DNA of 11,350 nucleotides, taken from contig JAEZSL010000053.1 of NCBI GenBank assembly GCA_023443925.1, positions 1 to 11,350 of the forward strand, in the 5' to 3' direction. The stretch's first letter is position 1, and each line of letters starts with the position of its first letter. A program made the translations under genes and the position numbers. Origin of the DNA: Bacillota bacterium. Its GTDB lineage: Bacteria; Bacillota_A; Clostridia; Lachnospirales; Lachnospiraceae. This document shows, one piece after another, positions 1-5,939 of the stretch. The notes beneath the pieces are model-generated. The model had not been told where the DNA came from and ran no database searches. It saw nothing but the letters and a program-made list of their open reading frames with translations.

Positions 1-197
1 CCGTCATTTAGTAATCTCAACCATATTCTTGCATGTTCTCTTTCATATCCCGATATTACATCAAATGCATATCCGATTTGCTGATAATCCTGCTCCCTTG
101 CCCGAATACCATATATCTCATATTTGCTGCTGCTGATCAGTTCCCCTTCAAATGCACTCTGCAAATTAATAAAAGTTCTGCTTTGCTGGAAATCCAT
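1..197 (-). CDS. Rubrerythrin-family protein, N-terminal part (truncated by window edge)
   Basis: The visible 65 codons read MDFQQSRTFINLQSAFEGEL and onward to a YEREHARIWLRLLNDG-like end. This matches the first half of the rubrerythrin four-helix ferritin-like domain: the AF-x-GE motif supplies a di-iron Glu (E19), and the E-x-E-H motif supplies E52 and H55. Rubrerythrins reduce peroxide in the cytoplasm of anaerobes using a di-iron centre and often a rubredoxin-like C-terminus. That second half lies outside the window, so it is unknown whether the rubredoxin domain is present. The segment after GE (LISSSKYEIYG) differs from the usual SQARNKY stretch, so this is a divergent member. The ATG is supported by AAGGAGG seven bases upstream. 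A Fur/PerR-type box lies in its upstream region, which fits an oxidative-stress or iron-responsive gene. Family assignment is good; exact subtype is open. Confidence 0.8.
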   Translation of the reverse strand, partial: MDFQQSRTFINLQSAFEGELISSSKYEIYGIRAREQDYQQIGYAFDVISGYEREHARIWLRLLND

Positions 198-230
198 TAG
201 GGCCCTCCTTGATAGTACTTGACTTATTGT

Positions 231-243
231 TACATACTATGTA
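231..243. repeat. Inverted repeat TACATA-C-TATGTA in rubrerythrin leader
   Basis: A perfect 6-1-6 dyad lies about 34 bp upstream of the rubrerythrin-family start codon. It could be an operator half-hidden in the promoter region, but I do not recognise the motif. Confidence 0.4.
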
Positions 244-278
244 GCTATCTAAGTTTTTATGTGGCTCATACTAACGAA

Positions 279-293
279 TAATTATCATTATCC
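279..293 (-). promoter_or_regulatory. Fur/PerR-type operator candidate
   Basis: The 15-mer TAATTATCATTATCC matches the 7-1-7 Fur-family consensus TGATAATNATTATCA at 12 of 14 defined positions. Read on the minus strand, GATAATGATAAT is identical to the first 12 bases of the classical Fur box. It lies about 82 bp upstream of the rubrerythrin-family start, next to a weak possible -35 (TTAGTA, 274-269), and 12 bp from a plus-strand promoter candidate, so it could act on either gene. Which family member binds (Fur, PerR or Zur) cannot be told from the box alone. Confidence 0.6.
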
Positions 294-305
294 GGCAATC
301 TGGCG

Positions 306-334
306 TTGCGTAATCTTTAATCTTGTTGTATGAT
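306..334 (+). promoter_or_regulatory. Candidate sigma-A-type promoter for the HTH gene
   Basis: TTGCGT (306-311) and TATGAT (329-334) are separated by exactly 17 bp. The -10 differs from consensus at one base; the -35 matches only in TTG. Use of this promoter would give a leader of about 155 nt before the gene at 497, containing the short ORF and the hairpins described below. Confidence 0.4.
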
Positions 335-378
335 TATGGAAGATACCAATTAACCGGCGTATGGAAAGGGGCTTTTGT

Positions 379-408
379 ATGAGACGACGACATGTTATTT
401 GTGCATAG
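379..408 (+). CDS. Possible nine-residue leader peptide
   Basis: ATG at 379 opens a complete short frame, MRRRHVICA, ending at TAG 406-408. AAAGGGG at 366-371 sits at a plausible ribosome-binding distance. Codons 2-4 are AGA CGA CGA, three consecutive arginines with codons that are usually uncommon in low-GC Clostridia in the case of CGA. The stop codon lies within the left arms of both downstream hairpins, which is the geometry of a translation-dependent attenuator. There is no independent proof of translation, and a nine-codon ORF can arise by chance. Confidence 0.3.
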   Translation: MRRRHVICA

Positions 409-462
409 CAAAGGCTATTGCACATTATAACTTTAAACATTAAATTATAAATAGCCTTTGCT
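401..462 (+). promoter_or_regulatory. Two mutually exclusive leader hairpins (attenuator-like)
   Basis: Hairpin A pairs GTGCATAGC (401-409) with GCTATTGCAC (414-423): nine pairs, one bulged T and a four-base loop. Hairpin B pairs AGCAAAGGCTATT (407-419) with AATAGCCTTTGCT (450-462), a perfect 13-bp stem with a 30-nt loop. They share bases 407-419, so only one can form at a time. Hairpin B is followed by a moderately T-rich run (CATTCTTTGTATTTATT), not a clean U-tract, so its terminator function is uncertain. The ribosome binding site of the downstream gene (about 484-490) lies outside both stems. Confidence 0.5.
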
Positions 463-496
463 CATTCTTTGTATTTATTAATCAAGGAGGAGCACA

Positions 497-775
497 ATGA
501 GTTATATAAAGGCTGATAACGTATTGCCGCAGGAATTGCTGGAATTAATCCAGGAGTATGTAGACGGCGGGTATCTGTATATTCCAAGAAAGAATAATAA
601 CCGTAAAAGCTGGGGTGAAAACACCAACTCTAAGGTATGGATGCAAAACAGGAATACAGAGATTTATAACGCACATAAAAAGGGGTTCAGAATTCCCGAA
701 CTTGCCAAACGTTATTATTTATCTGAAAAAAGTATACAACGAATTATACTGCAAGAAAAAAGAAATGAAATATAG
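497..775 (+). CDS. CD3324-family Mor-like helix-turn-helix protein
   Basis: This 92-residue cytoplasmic protein resembles the small clostridial CD3324 family, which is related to the Mor/C transcription activators of phage Mu. The signs are DVLP near the N-terminus, YVDGGYLYIPRK at residues 21-32 (the Gly-rich YIP turn of Mor-like proteins), a KSWGENT segment at 37-43, and a helix-turn-helix at about 64-85 (FRIPELAKRYYLSEKSIQRI). It is therefore probably a DNA-binding regulator; its targets are unknown. Phage origin of the family is an inference from the Mor likeness, and no phage genes lie nearby. The ATG has an AAGGAGG site eight bases upstream. It is likely a one-gene transcript: a leader with competing hairpins precedes it and a terminator-like stem follows it. 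Confidence 0.75.
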   Translation: MSYIKADNVLPQELLELIQEYVDGGYLYIPRKNNNRKSWGENTNSKVWMQNRNTEIYNAHKKGFRIPELAKRYYLSEKSIQRIILQEKRNEI

Positions 776-790
776 AAGCATACTGATTAC

Positions 791-861
791 AACCTGCTTA
801 ATAATAATATACCATGCCGCAGATAACAAGGCAGGGGAATATTGTAGTTAGGCAGGTTTTT
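791..861 (+). terminator. Candidate intrinsic terminator after the HTH gene
   Basis: AACCTGCTTAA (791-801) pairs with TTAGGCAGGTT (848-858) through 11 positions, one of them G-U, and is followed at once by a T run (857-861) and TAATTT. The 46-nt loop contains an inner pairing, CC-TGCC (812-818) with GGCAGG (830-835). The loop is longer than in a textbook terminator, so this is probable rather than certain. Confidence 0.5.
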
Positions 862-963
862 AATTTAGCACGACTATTACTAGTCTTATTTAATCCCATC
901 CAAAGCTTCTAATCACCTTCATAAATCTTTGACACAATCTTAAATAAAAAAGTAGGGTAAATA

Positions 964-992
964 TTGTACTAACTAAACTCTTCGGTTATAAT
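964..992 (+). promoter_or_regulatory. Promoter for the DJ-1/PfpI gene
   Basis: A consensus -10 TATAAT (987-992) is preceded by TTGTAC (964-969) at the ideal 17-bp spacing. It would start transcription near 999, about 75 bases before the ATG at 1075. It lies between the upstream terminator and the first gene of the three-gene set. Confidence 0.55.
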
Positions 993-1020
993 ATTTCTAA
1001 TCCAATTATATTACCAATAT

Positions 1021-1054
1021 TTGTCCGGATATCTCCTGCAGTATTTCCGGACAA
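1021..1054 (+). repeat. Perfect 9-bp inverted repeat in the DJ-1 leader
   Basis: TTGTCCGGA (1021-1029) and TCCGGACAA (1046-1054) are exact inverted copies around a 16-nt spacer that contains CTGCAG. The second arm ends about ten bases before the GGGAG ribosome binding site. It is downstream of the promoter candidate, so it would form an RNA hairpin in the leader or serve as a downstream operator. Confidence 0.55.
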
Positions 1055-1074
1055 TCCAAGAGAAGGGAGATTTT

Positions 1075-1653
1075 ATGAAGGTTTTACTTTTTATGGCGAA
1101 AGGATTTGAATTAATGGAATTCAGCCCCTTTGTTGATATCATCGGCTGGGCAAGGAATGATTTCGGACACGATATTAAAGTCATTACCTGCGGTTTCAAT
1201 CGTCAGGTAGTCAGTACTTTTCATGTTCCGGTAATTGCAGATACCTTAATCGACGATATTCAAGCAGATGATTATGCGGCTCTTTTAATTCCGGGAGGTT
1301 TTGAAGAGTATGGTTTTTATGAAGAAGCCTATCATGAAAAATTTCTCCGGCTGATCAGGGAGTTTAACGATAAGGATAAAATCATTGCTTCTGTCTGTGT
1401 AGGCGCATTACCCTTGGGCAAAAGCGGTATATTAAAAGACAGGAGAGCCACTACCTACCAGTTTAAAGATGGTCTGAGGCAGGCACAATTAAAGGATTTC
1501 GGAGTTCATGTAATTTCTGAACCCATTGTAACCGACCATAATGTCATTACCTCGTATTGCCCGGAAACTGCTCCCGGAGTTGCGTTTAAACTGCTGGAAC
1601 TGCTAACCTCTAAAGACGAGGCCGATCTAGTCAAAAAAGCCATGGGTTTTTAG
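1075..1653 (+). CDS. DJ-1/PfpI family protein
   Basis: The 192-residue protein has the flavodoxin-like fold signature of the DJ-1/PfpI superfamily: KVLLFMAKGFELMEF at the start, LLIPGGFEEYG at 70-80 and the nucleophile elbow ASVCVGA with Cys108. Glu15 corresponds to the conserved Glu that sits near the cysteine in DJ-1. The residue after the cysteine is Val, not the His of the PfpI protease AVCHG motif, so protease activity is unlikely; roles proposed for the family include glyoxalase or deglycase chemistry and redox stress protection, and none can be chosen here. A longer frame from TTG 1021 is open, but ATG 1075 has AGAAGGGAG five bases upstream and starts exactly at the family's MKVLLF beta strand. 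No signal peptide. Probably first gene of a set with the hydrolase and DinB genes. Confidence 0.85.
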   Translation: MKVLLFMAKGFELMEFSPFVDIIGWARNDFGHDIKVITCGFNRQVVSTFHVPVIADTLIDDIQADDYAALLIPGGFEEYGFYEEAYHEKFLRLIREFNDKDKIIASVCVGALPLGKSGILKDRRATTYQFKDGLRQAQLKDFGVHVISEPIVTDHNVITSYCPETAPGVAFKLLELLTSKDEADLVKKAMGF

Positions 1654-1718
1654 ACAAACAGGCAGCCAGGAAGTATGTTACTTTATAAATCGCTGAGTAA
1701 GTCTGGTAATTTAACTTA

Positions 1719-1765
1719 TATGAATCACAGGGTAACCCTGGTAATATAGTTTTTATGAATCACAG
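1719..1765 (+). repeat. Direct repeat of TATGAATCACAG with a central dyad
   Basis: TATGAATCACAG occurs at 1719-1730 and again at 1754-1765. The first copy runs into a short dyad, CAGGGT-A-ACCCTG (1728-1740). They lie in the 170-bp spacer between the DJ-1 and hydrolase genes. I see no clear promoter or strong terminator in this spacer. Confidence 0.4.
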
Positions 1766-1823
1766 AATACTGAGTTATTGCCGGCTGTTTAAAAGAAGCT
1801 GTTTTAGGAAAGGAAGTATGTAT

Positions 1824-2366
1824 ATGAGCAAATTATTAGTTATTGTAGATATGCAGAATGATTTTATAGACGGAACTCTTGGAACCGCAGAAGCGGTTAG
1901 CATAGTAGAGAATGTCATTGCCAAGATTAAAAAATATGAAACTGACGGGGAGCCGGTTATCTTTACTATGGATACCCACTCCGATAATTATTTAGAAACC
2001 CAGGAAGGCAAAAATCTTCCGGTTAAGCATTGCATCACCGGTACAAAAGGCTGGGAAATTAATGACCGGATAATGGATACCGTTGACTTAAACCAATATA
2101 AAATTTATAAAAAGATCACTTTTGGTTCCAGTGAACTTGCAAAAGATTTGTTAAACGGTCTTTATGACGAAATTTCACAAGTTGAGTTAATTGGTATCTG
2201 CACCGATATCTGTGTAATTACCAATGCCATGCTCTTTAAAACCCTTCTGCCGGAGGTTCCGGTAATCGTGGATGCAGCCTGCTGCGCCGGCGTAACCCCG
2301 GAAAGTCATGCCAATGCTCTGAACGCTATGAAGATGTGCCAGATAAATATACAAAATGTGCAGTAA
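1824..2366 (+). CDS. Isochorismatase-family cysteine hydrolase, nicotinamidase-like
   Basis: This 180-residue cytoplasmic enzyme has the full set of residues of the isochorismatase/nicotinamidase superfamily: catalytic Asp9 in IVDMQNDF, a Lys in YKIYKKITFGSS (K96 or K97), and the nucleophile Cys130 in GICTDICV. A DTH triplet at 50-52 lies where nicotinamidases start their metal-binding motif, and HCITGTKGWEI at 69-79 matches the conserved strand after it. Nicotinamidase (nicotinamide to nicotinate, NAD salvage) is the best guess, but the family also includes other amidases. ATG 1824 was chosen because AAAGGAAG lies about seven bases upstream and the family normally begins at this strand; an in-frame ATG at 1818 is possible, and an open frame extends further up to 1755. 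The DinB gene follows 43 bp later. Confidence 0.85.
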   Translation: MSKLLVIVDMQNDFIDGTLGTAEAVSIVENVIAKIKKYETDGEPVIFTMDTHSDNYLETQEGKNLPVKHCITGTKGWEINDRIMDTVDLNQYKIYKKITFGSSELAKDLLNGLYDEISQVELIGICTDICVITNAMLFKTLLPEVPVIVDAACCAGVTPESHANALNAMKMCQINIQNVQ

Positions 2367-2409
2367 TAATAAAAAAACAAATACTTTTGAATAAGGGAGT
2401 AATGGGGTT

Positions 2410-3099
2410 ATGTTTAAAGCGGCAACGGATTGGAATCCTAAACAGGCATTATTAAAAGAAATAATAAAAGATAAGGATCGTTTTACTGAAGCGAAGGGCC
2501 TGTGTATGGACATGCATAAGTTTGTACACCTGTCCTCTATGTTATCAACGAAGGAGGAAACCTTGGAAGACCAGGTCTGGGAAGGTTTAAAAGACGAAGA
2601 CCTTGAAGTTATGCCTACGGTTAAAGATGTTACTATTGCCTGGAATCTATGGCATATAACTAGAATTGAAGACCTGACCATTAATCTCCTTGTGCTAAAC
2701 AGTTCTCAAATCCTGGATGCCAGCTGGCTGAATAAATTAAATACAGAGGTTAAAGATACCGGAAATGCCATGACGGATGAGGAGATATTATCCTTTAGTA
2801 AATCAGTAAATAAAACTGAATTAAAGAATTACCGCAATGCCGTAGGCCGCCAGACACAGCAGGTTTTAAGCAAATTAACCCTGTCAGAGGTAAAAAGAAA
2901 AGTTACGGCGGAAGGTCTGGCACGGATACGGACAGAGGGCGGTGTTACCGAAGCTTTAGACTCTCTCTGGCTGCTTGACTTCTGGGGAAAAAAAGATGTG
3001 GCTGGTATCTTGCAAATGCCCATAACAAGGCATCAGATTGTACACTTAAACGACAGTCTGAAATTAAAGGATAAAATCAGAAAATTAAACAGCAGATAA
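2410..3099 (+). CDS. DinB-like superfamily protein
   Basis: The 229-residue protein has features of the DinB/YfiT four-helix metal-binding superfamily. Histidines are placed as in the usual triad: H40 in MHKFVH, H82 in LWHITRIED, and H208/H212 in TRHQIVHLND near the C-terminus. LWHIxRxED and RHQxxHLND are the most telling stretches. Members bind a divalent metal; some are thiol-dependent transferases (bacillithiol or mycothiol), but most, like this one, have no known reaction. AAGGGAG lies ten bases before ATG 2410. The 43-bp distance from the hydrolase gene suggests one transcript, though function does not obviously link them. An AT-rich stretch follows the stop without a convincing terminator. 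Confidence 0.75.
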   Translation: MFKAATDWNPKQALLKEIIKDKDRFTEAKGLCMDMHKFVHLSSMLSTKEETLEDQVWEGLKDEDLEVMPTVKDVTIAWNLWHITRIEDLTINLLVLNSSQILDASWLNKLNTEVKDTGNAMTDEEILSFSKSVNKTELKNYRNAVGRQTQQVLSKLTLSEVKRKVTAEGLARIRTEGGVTEALDSLWLLDFWGKKDVAGILQMPITRHQIVHLNDSLKLKDKIRKLNSR

Positions 3100-3138
3100 T
3101 AGTTTGCAGTTTATAATATTATATATTATTTTTAAACA

Positions 3139-3210
3139 ACAGAACACTTATTGGATTTTAGTTTTAAGATCATATTTTTAATTCAAATGACAGAATACTT
3201 ATCGAATTTT
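3139..3210. repeat. Imperfect direct repeat, 51-bp period
   Basis: A 21-bp motif at 3139-3159 (ACAGAACACTTATTGGATTTT) recurs at 3190-3210 with three mismatches, both copies being preceded by a TTTTTAA run. It is part of the 249-bp spacer between the DinB gene and the 52-residue gene. No other element is clear in that spacer. Confidence 0.5.
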
Positions 3211-3348
3211 GTCCGGAGAAAATCTAAGCTATCAGTTCATATATTAATTCCATTAGCAGATACAAAGTGGTTAAAAAGAAGAAAACTTTAGGACAATTAG
3301 CATACATAAAAAAACTTACTCAGGACATATTAATACTGAGGTGATTGT

Positions 3349-3507
3349 ATGTCATATGTAGCTCCGGCTATCCGGGAAAAATTTGAAACCCTGCCGATAG
3401 AACTTAAGAATTCTATTCTGGAACGGGATGTCCGACTGAATAATATCTACGATCTAATGCATGTATTAGAAGAGATTGTAGCAGAAGGAGAAGAGGATAC
3501 CAAATAA
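3349..3507 (+). CDS. Small conserved-looking protein of 52 residues, function unknown
   Basis: ATG 3349 is preceded by AGGTGAT, a good ribosome binding site three bases away from the start, and the frame runs to TAA 3505-3507. The product begins MSYVAPAIREKFETLPIELK and is acidic, with a C-terminal helix rich in Leu and Glu (VLEEIVAEGEEDTK). It has no membrane segment, cysteine or signal peptide, and would be a short helical cytoplasmic protein. I have an impression of similar short proteins in Clostridia but cannot name a family. The intrinsic terminator that overlaps its last codons supports it being a real, separately terminated gene. Confidence 0.7.
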   Translation: MSYVAPAIREKFETLPIELKNSILERDVRLNNIYDLMHVLEEIVAEGEEDTK

Positions 3508-3525
3508 CTGGCATCCTCTTTTTTC
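3492..3525 (+). terminator. Intrinsic terminator overlapping the stop of the 52-residue gene
   Basis: AGAGGATACC (3492-3501) pairs with GGCATCCTCT (3510-3519), with one A-C mismatch and an eight-base loop, followed directly by TTTTTTC. The stem starts inside the last four codons and the loop holds the stop codon. Confidence 0.8.
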
Positions 3526-3530
3526 TTACA

Positions 3531-3673
3531 TTCACGCATCAGCTATAATTCACGCAATATTTTAATTTACGCACTATTTTAATTTACGCATCAGCTTTAA
3601 TTTACATATCACCTTTAAATTCACGCATCAACTTTAATTTATATATCAGCTTTAATTCACGATTCAGCTTAAA
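3531..3673. repeat. Degenerate 18-bp tandem repeat, eight copies
   Basis: Eight head-to-tail units fit the consensus TTCACGCATCAGCTTTAA. Units start at 3531, 3549, 3566, 3583, 3601, 3620, 3638 and 3656; five are 18 bp apart from neighbours exactly and units 2 and 3 are 17 bp, unit 5 is 19 bp. Units 1, 4 and 6 are closest to consensus; units 2 and 3 share a variant centre (AATATTTT, ACTATTTT). The block fills the space between the convergent 52-residue gene and the chemoreceptor-like gene. The plus strand has a TAA in each unit, so it is not coding in that frame. No spacers exist, so it is not a CRISPR array. Confidence 0.85.
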
Positions 3674-3687
3674 AATCCTAACACTAC

Positions 3688-4413
3688 TTAATTAAAAGTA
3701 TCTATAATATCTACCTGTTCACCAATTTTCTGAATGGAACTCAGAGAATTCTTAGCGCTGTCCGTAATATCCCTCTGGTAAGCAATTTCATGTTCCATAT
3801 TCCTGGAAACATCATTGGAGATATACGCAGCTTCTAAGATTTTCTGAAAAACTGTTTTCACATCACTTACCATAGCATTCTGTTTTTCTACAATTTCATA
3901 TATATTGTTCATGGACTGCACGGTTTCCGTAACAAAGGACTGTATGGACTGTATGGTTTCCGAAATCTCTTTGGAAGACTGGGAGGACTGGGCTGCCAGG
4001 TTTCTGACTTCACCGGCAACCACCGCAAAGCCCCGGCCCTGTTCACCGGCTCTTGCGGCTTCAATGGATGCATTTAAGGAAAGCATATTGGTCTTATTGG
4101 AGATTCCTCCGATGACGGATGCAAAACCTTCTATCATATTGGAAAGATTTTTCATCTGGTTTATGTTTTGTGAAGAGTTTTCCACAGCCGTATGTAATAA
4201 ATTGATTTTACTCAACAAATCATCCACACACTGGATTCCGTCCTTTACCAGGTTAAGGGATGTATCCGAACTGTTTATGGCATCAAACGCATTCTTTTCC
4301 ACCTTAAGCTGGGAAGAATCCAGATTCTGCATAATCGCACCGATACTGCTTATGAATTCTTCCTGCTGCCTCATCAATAATTTCAAATCCTCACAATCCT
4401 TTGTGCATTCCAT
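3688..4413 (-). CDS. Soluble methyl-accepting chemotaxis-type signalling protein
   Basis: The 241-residue product contains the cytoplasmic hairpin tip of chemoreceptors at about 101-150: [24 protein letters not shown] followed by [19 protein letters not shown]. This tip contacts CheA and CheW. There is no membrane helix, HAMP domain or ligand-binding domain, and the N-terminus is only a short heptad-type segment with two cysteines (C3, C7). It is therefore a minimal, cytoplasmic signalling module. It may sense an intracellular input through its N-terminus or assemble with other receptors; neither is shown. No CheR-binding pentapeptide is seen at the C-terminus. ATG 4413 has GGAGGT seven bases upstream. 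It lies 70 bp after radA on the same strand, so it may be co-transcribed or have its own promoter in the spacer. Confidence 0.85.
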   Translation of the reverse strand: MECTKDCEDLKLLMRQQEEFISSIGAIMQNLDSSQLKVEKNAFDAINSSDTSLNLVKDGIQCVDDLLSKINLLHTAVENSSQNINQMKNLSNMIEGFASVIGGISNKTNMLSLNASIEAARAGEQGRGFAVVAGEVRNLAAQSSQSSKEISETIQSIQSFVTETVQSMNNIYEIVEKQNAMVSDVKTVFQKILEAAYISNDVSRNMEHEIAYQRDITDSAKNSLSSIQKIGEQVDIIDTFN

Positions 4414-4483
4414 TATTTATACCTCCGCTTTTGTATAAGTTATTATTCTGACCGTCAAAAATGTAGCAATACCCTTTATATAA

Positions 4484-5836
4484 TTATGAGATTAAATTAA
4501 CAATTTCCCGGATATTTTTGATTCCGATTAACTTAATATTGGAACTGTTTATATTTTCCTTATTAATCTGGGGCAATAAAACCACGTTATATCCCATCTT
4601 GCCGGCTTCTATAACACGCTGTTCCGCCATATTAACCGCTCTTACCTCTCCGGTGAGTCCAATTTCCCCGAAACAAATGGTTTTACTGTCTAAGGACCGG
4701 TTTTTATAACTGGACAGGATAGCCATTACGATGGCTAAGTCCAATGCCGGTTCATTGATCCTCATTCCGCCTGCGACATTTAAATAGGCATCCATTCCGG
4801 ACATCTGAATCCCTAATCTTTTCTCCAGTACGGCCATTAACAGGTTTACACGATTATAGTCCGTTCCGGCTGCTGTTCTTCTTGGCATATTAAAATTCGT
4901 CTGACAGATTAAAGCCTGTACCTCAACCAGGATTGGTCTGGTTCCCTCCATGGAAGCTGTAACCACGGAGCCAGGTTCCCCTTCCGGCTTCCCCTGAAGC
5001 ATAAATTCCGAGGGATTGCTTACTTCCATCAATCCCTTATCCCGCATTTCAAATACGCCAATTTCATTAGTGGAACCAAACCGGTTTTTAACTGCCCGGA
5101 GAATACGATAGGACGCTTTGCTTTCGCCTTCAAAATATAAAACCGTATCCACCATATGCTCCAATACTCTGGGACCTGCTACCACGCCTTCCTTTGTGAC
5201 ATGACCCACAATAAAAATGGATATTCCCAGGCCCTTTGCCAGATGCATTAAAGTTCCGGTAGTTTCTCTTACCTGGCTGACACTGCCCGGCGCTGCCCCG
5301 ATTTCTTCCTTGTACATGGTTTGTATGGAATCTATAATTACAATCTGCGGCATTATTTTCCGCACAGTAGTTTCAATGCTGTCTAAATTAGTTTCGCTGA
5401 GCAATAATAATTCACCTTTAAAGACCCCCAGCCGGTCGGCACGCATTTTTATCTGCTTTAAGGATTCCTCTCCCGATATGTACAGAGTCTTAATTTCTTT
5501 ATCGGATAATTCCCTGCACATCTGAAGTAACAGGGTCGATTTTCCTATGCCGGGATCCCCTCCGACTAAAACCAGAGAACCGATTACAATTCCTCCGCCT
5601 AAAACCCGGTCAAATTCCTGTATTCCGGTCAAGATCCTTTGATCCTCTGAAATTGCTACCTCAGATAGTAATTTCGGTTCTGCATCTCGATAATCTTTCA
5701 GACTTACCGAGCTTTTTTTTACCACCGGTTCTTCCGTAAAAGTATCCCACTGTTTACAGCCCGGACACTGACCCATCCACTTGGACGCTTCATAGCCGCA
5801 TTCCCGGCAGAAAAACACTGTTTTTGTCTTTGCCAT
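4484..5836 (-). CDS. radA: DNA repair protein RadA
   Basis: At 450 residues this is a full-length RadA (Sms), the RecA-like ATPase and helicase that drives branch migration in homologous recombination. Domains in order: a four-cysteine zinc finger (C10, C13, C24, C27); a RecA-type ATPase with Walker A GGDPGIGKST at 92-101 and Walker B IVIIDS at 165-170; the RadA-specific KNRFG motif at 250-254; and a Lon-protease-like C-terminal domain with YLNVAGGMRINEPALDLA at 351-368. All key residues are intact. The ATG has GAGGT about five bases upstream. In Bacillus radA follows the clpC operon and is followed by disA; here a 138-residue gene intervenes and a chemoreceptor-like gene follows. A strong inverted repeat lies between radA and its upstream neighbour. 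Confidence 0.97.
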   Translation of the reverse strand: MAKTKTVFFCRECGYEASKWMGQCPGCKQWDTFTEEPVVKKSSVSLKDYRDAEPKLLSEVAISEDQRILTGIQEFDRVLGGGIVIGSLVLVGGDPGIGKSTLLLQMCRELSDKEIKTLYISGEESLKQIKMRADRLGVFKGELLLLSETNLDSIETTVRKIMPQIVIIDSIQTMYKEEIGAAPGSVSQVRETTGTLMHLAKGLGISIFIVGHVTKEGVVAGPRVLEHMVDTVLYFEGESKASYRILRAVKNRFGSTNEIGVFEMRDKGLMEVSNPSEFMLQGKPEGEPGSVVTASMEGTRPILVEVQALICQTNFNMPRRTAAGTDYNRVNLLMAVLEKRLGIQMSGMDAYLNVAGGMRINEPALDLAIVMAILSSYKNRSLDSKTICFGEIGLTGEVRAVNMAEQRVIEAGKMGYNVVLLPQINKENINSSNIKLIGIKNIREIVNLIS

Positions 5837-5876
5837 CCTCTACCTCACTTTAGTACCTGTTTCCGTATAAACTGAA

Positions 5877-5914
5877 GGAACTGTTTTAGGCATTCATGCA
5901 CCTAAAACAGTTCC
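5877..5914. terminator. Perfect 14-bp inverted repeat between the 138-residue gene and radA
   Basis: GGAACTGTTTTAGG (5877-5890) and CCTAAAACAGTTCC (5901-5914) are exact inverted copies around a ten-base loop. For minus-strand transcripts the stem is followed by TTCAGTTTATAC, which is only partly U-rich, so it may be a weak terminator or an RNA stability or processing element that lowers radA expression from upstream. On the plus strand it is followed by GTTTTAAAAAC. Confidence 0.6.
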
Positions 5915-5939
5915 GTTTTAAAAACAAATCGCTGGAATA

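Noticed and set aside
1021..1074. Longer DJ-1 frame starting at TTG 1021
   Set aside because: The extension lies over an inverted repeat and the ribosome binding site, and the family starts at the MKVLLF strand encoded from 1075.
1755..1823. Longer hydrolase frame starting at ATG 1755
   Set aside because: The extra residues are Cys/Arg-rich and unlike the family, and a good ribosome binding site precedes ATG 1824.
2187..2681. Minus-strand frame of 164 codons
   Set aside because: It lies antisense to the hydrolase and DinB genes, spans both and their spacer, and its product shows no family features.
3531..3673. CRISPR array
   Set aside because: Units are contiguous with no unique spacers, are only 18 bp, and no cas gene is near.
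3905..4438. Plus-strand frame of 177 codons
   Set aside because: It is antisense to the chemoreceptor-like gene, whose protein is clearly conserved; the antisense product has no recognisable motif.
4414..4483. Promoter for the chemoreceptor-like gene
   Set aside because: A TTGACG is present on the minus strand, but the nearest TATACA gives a 15-bp spacer and no flagellar-type sigma site fits, so no call was made.
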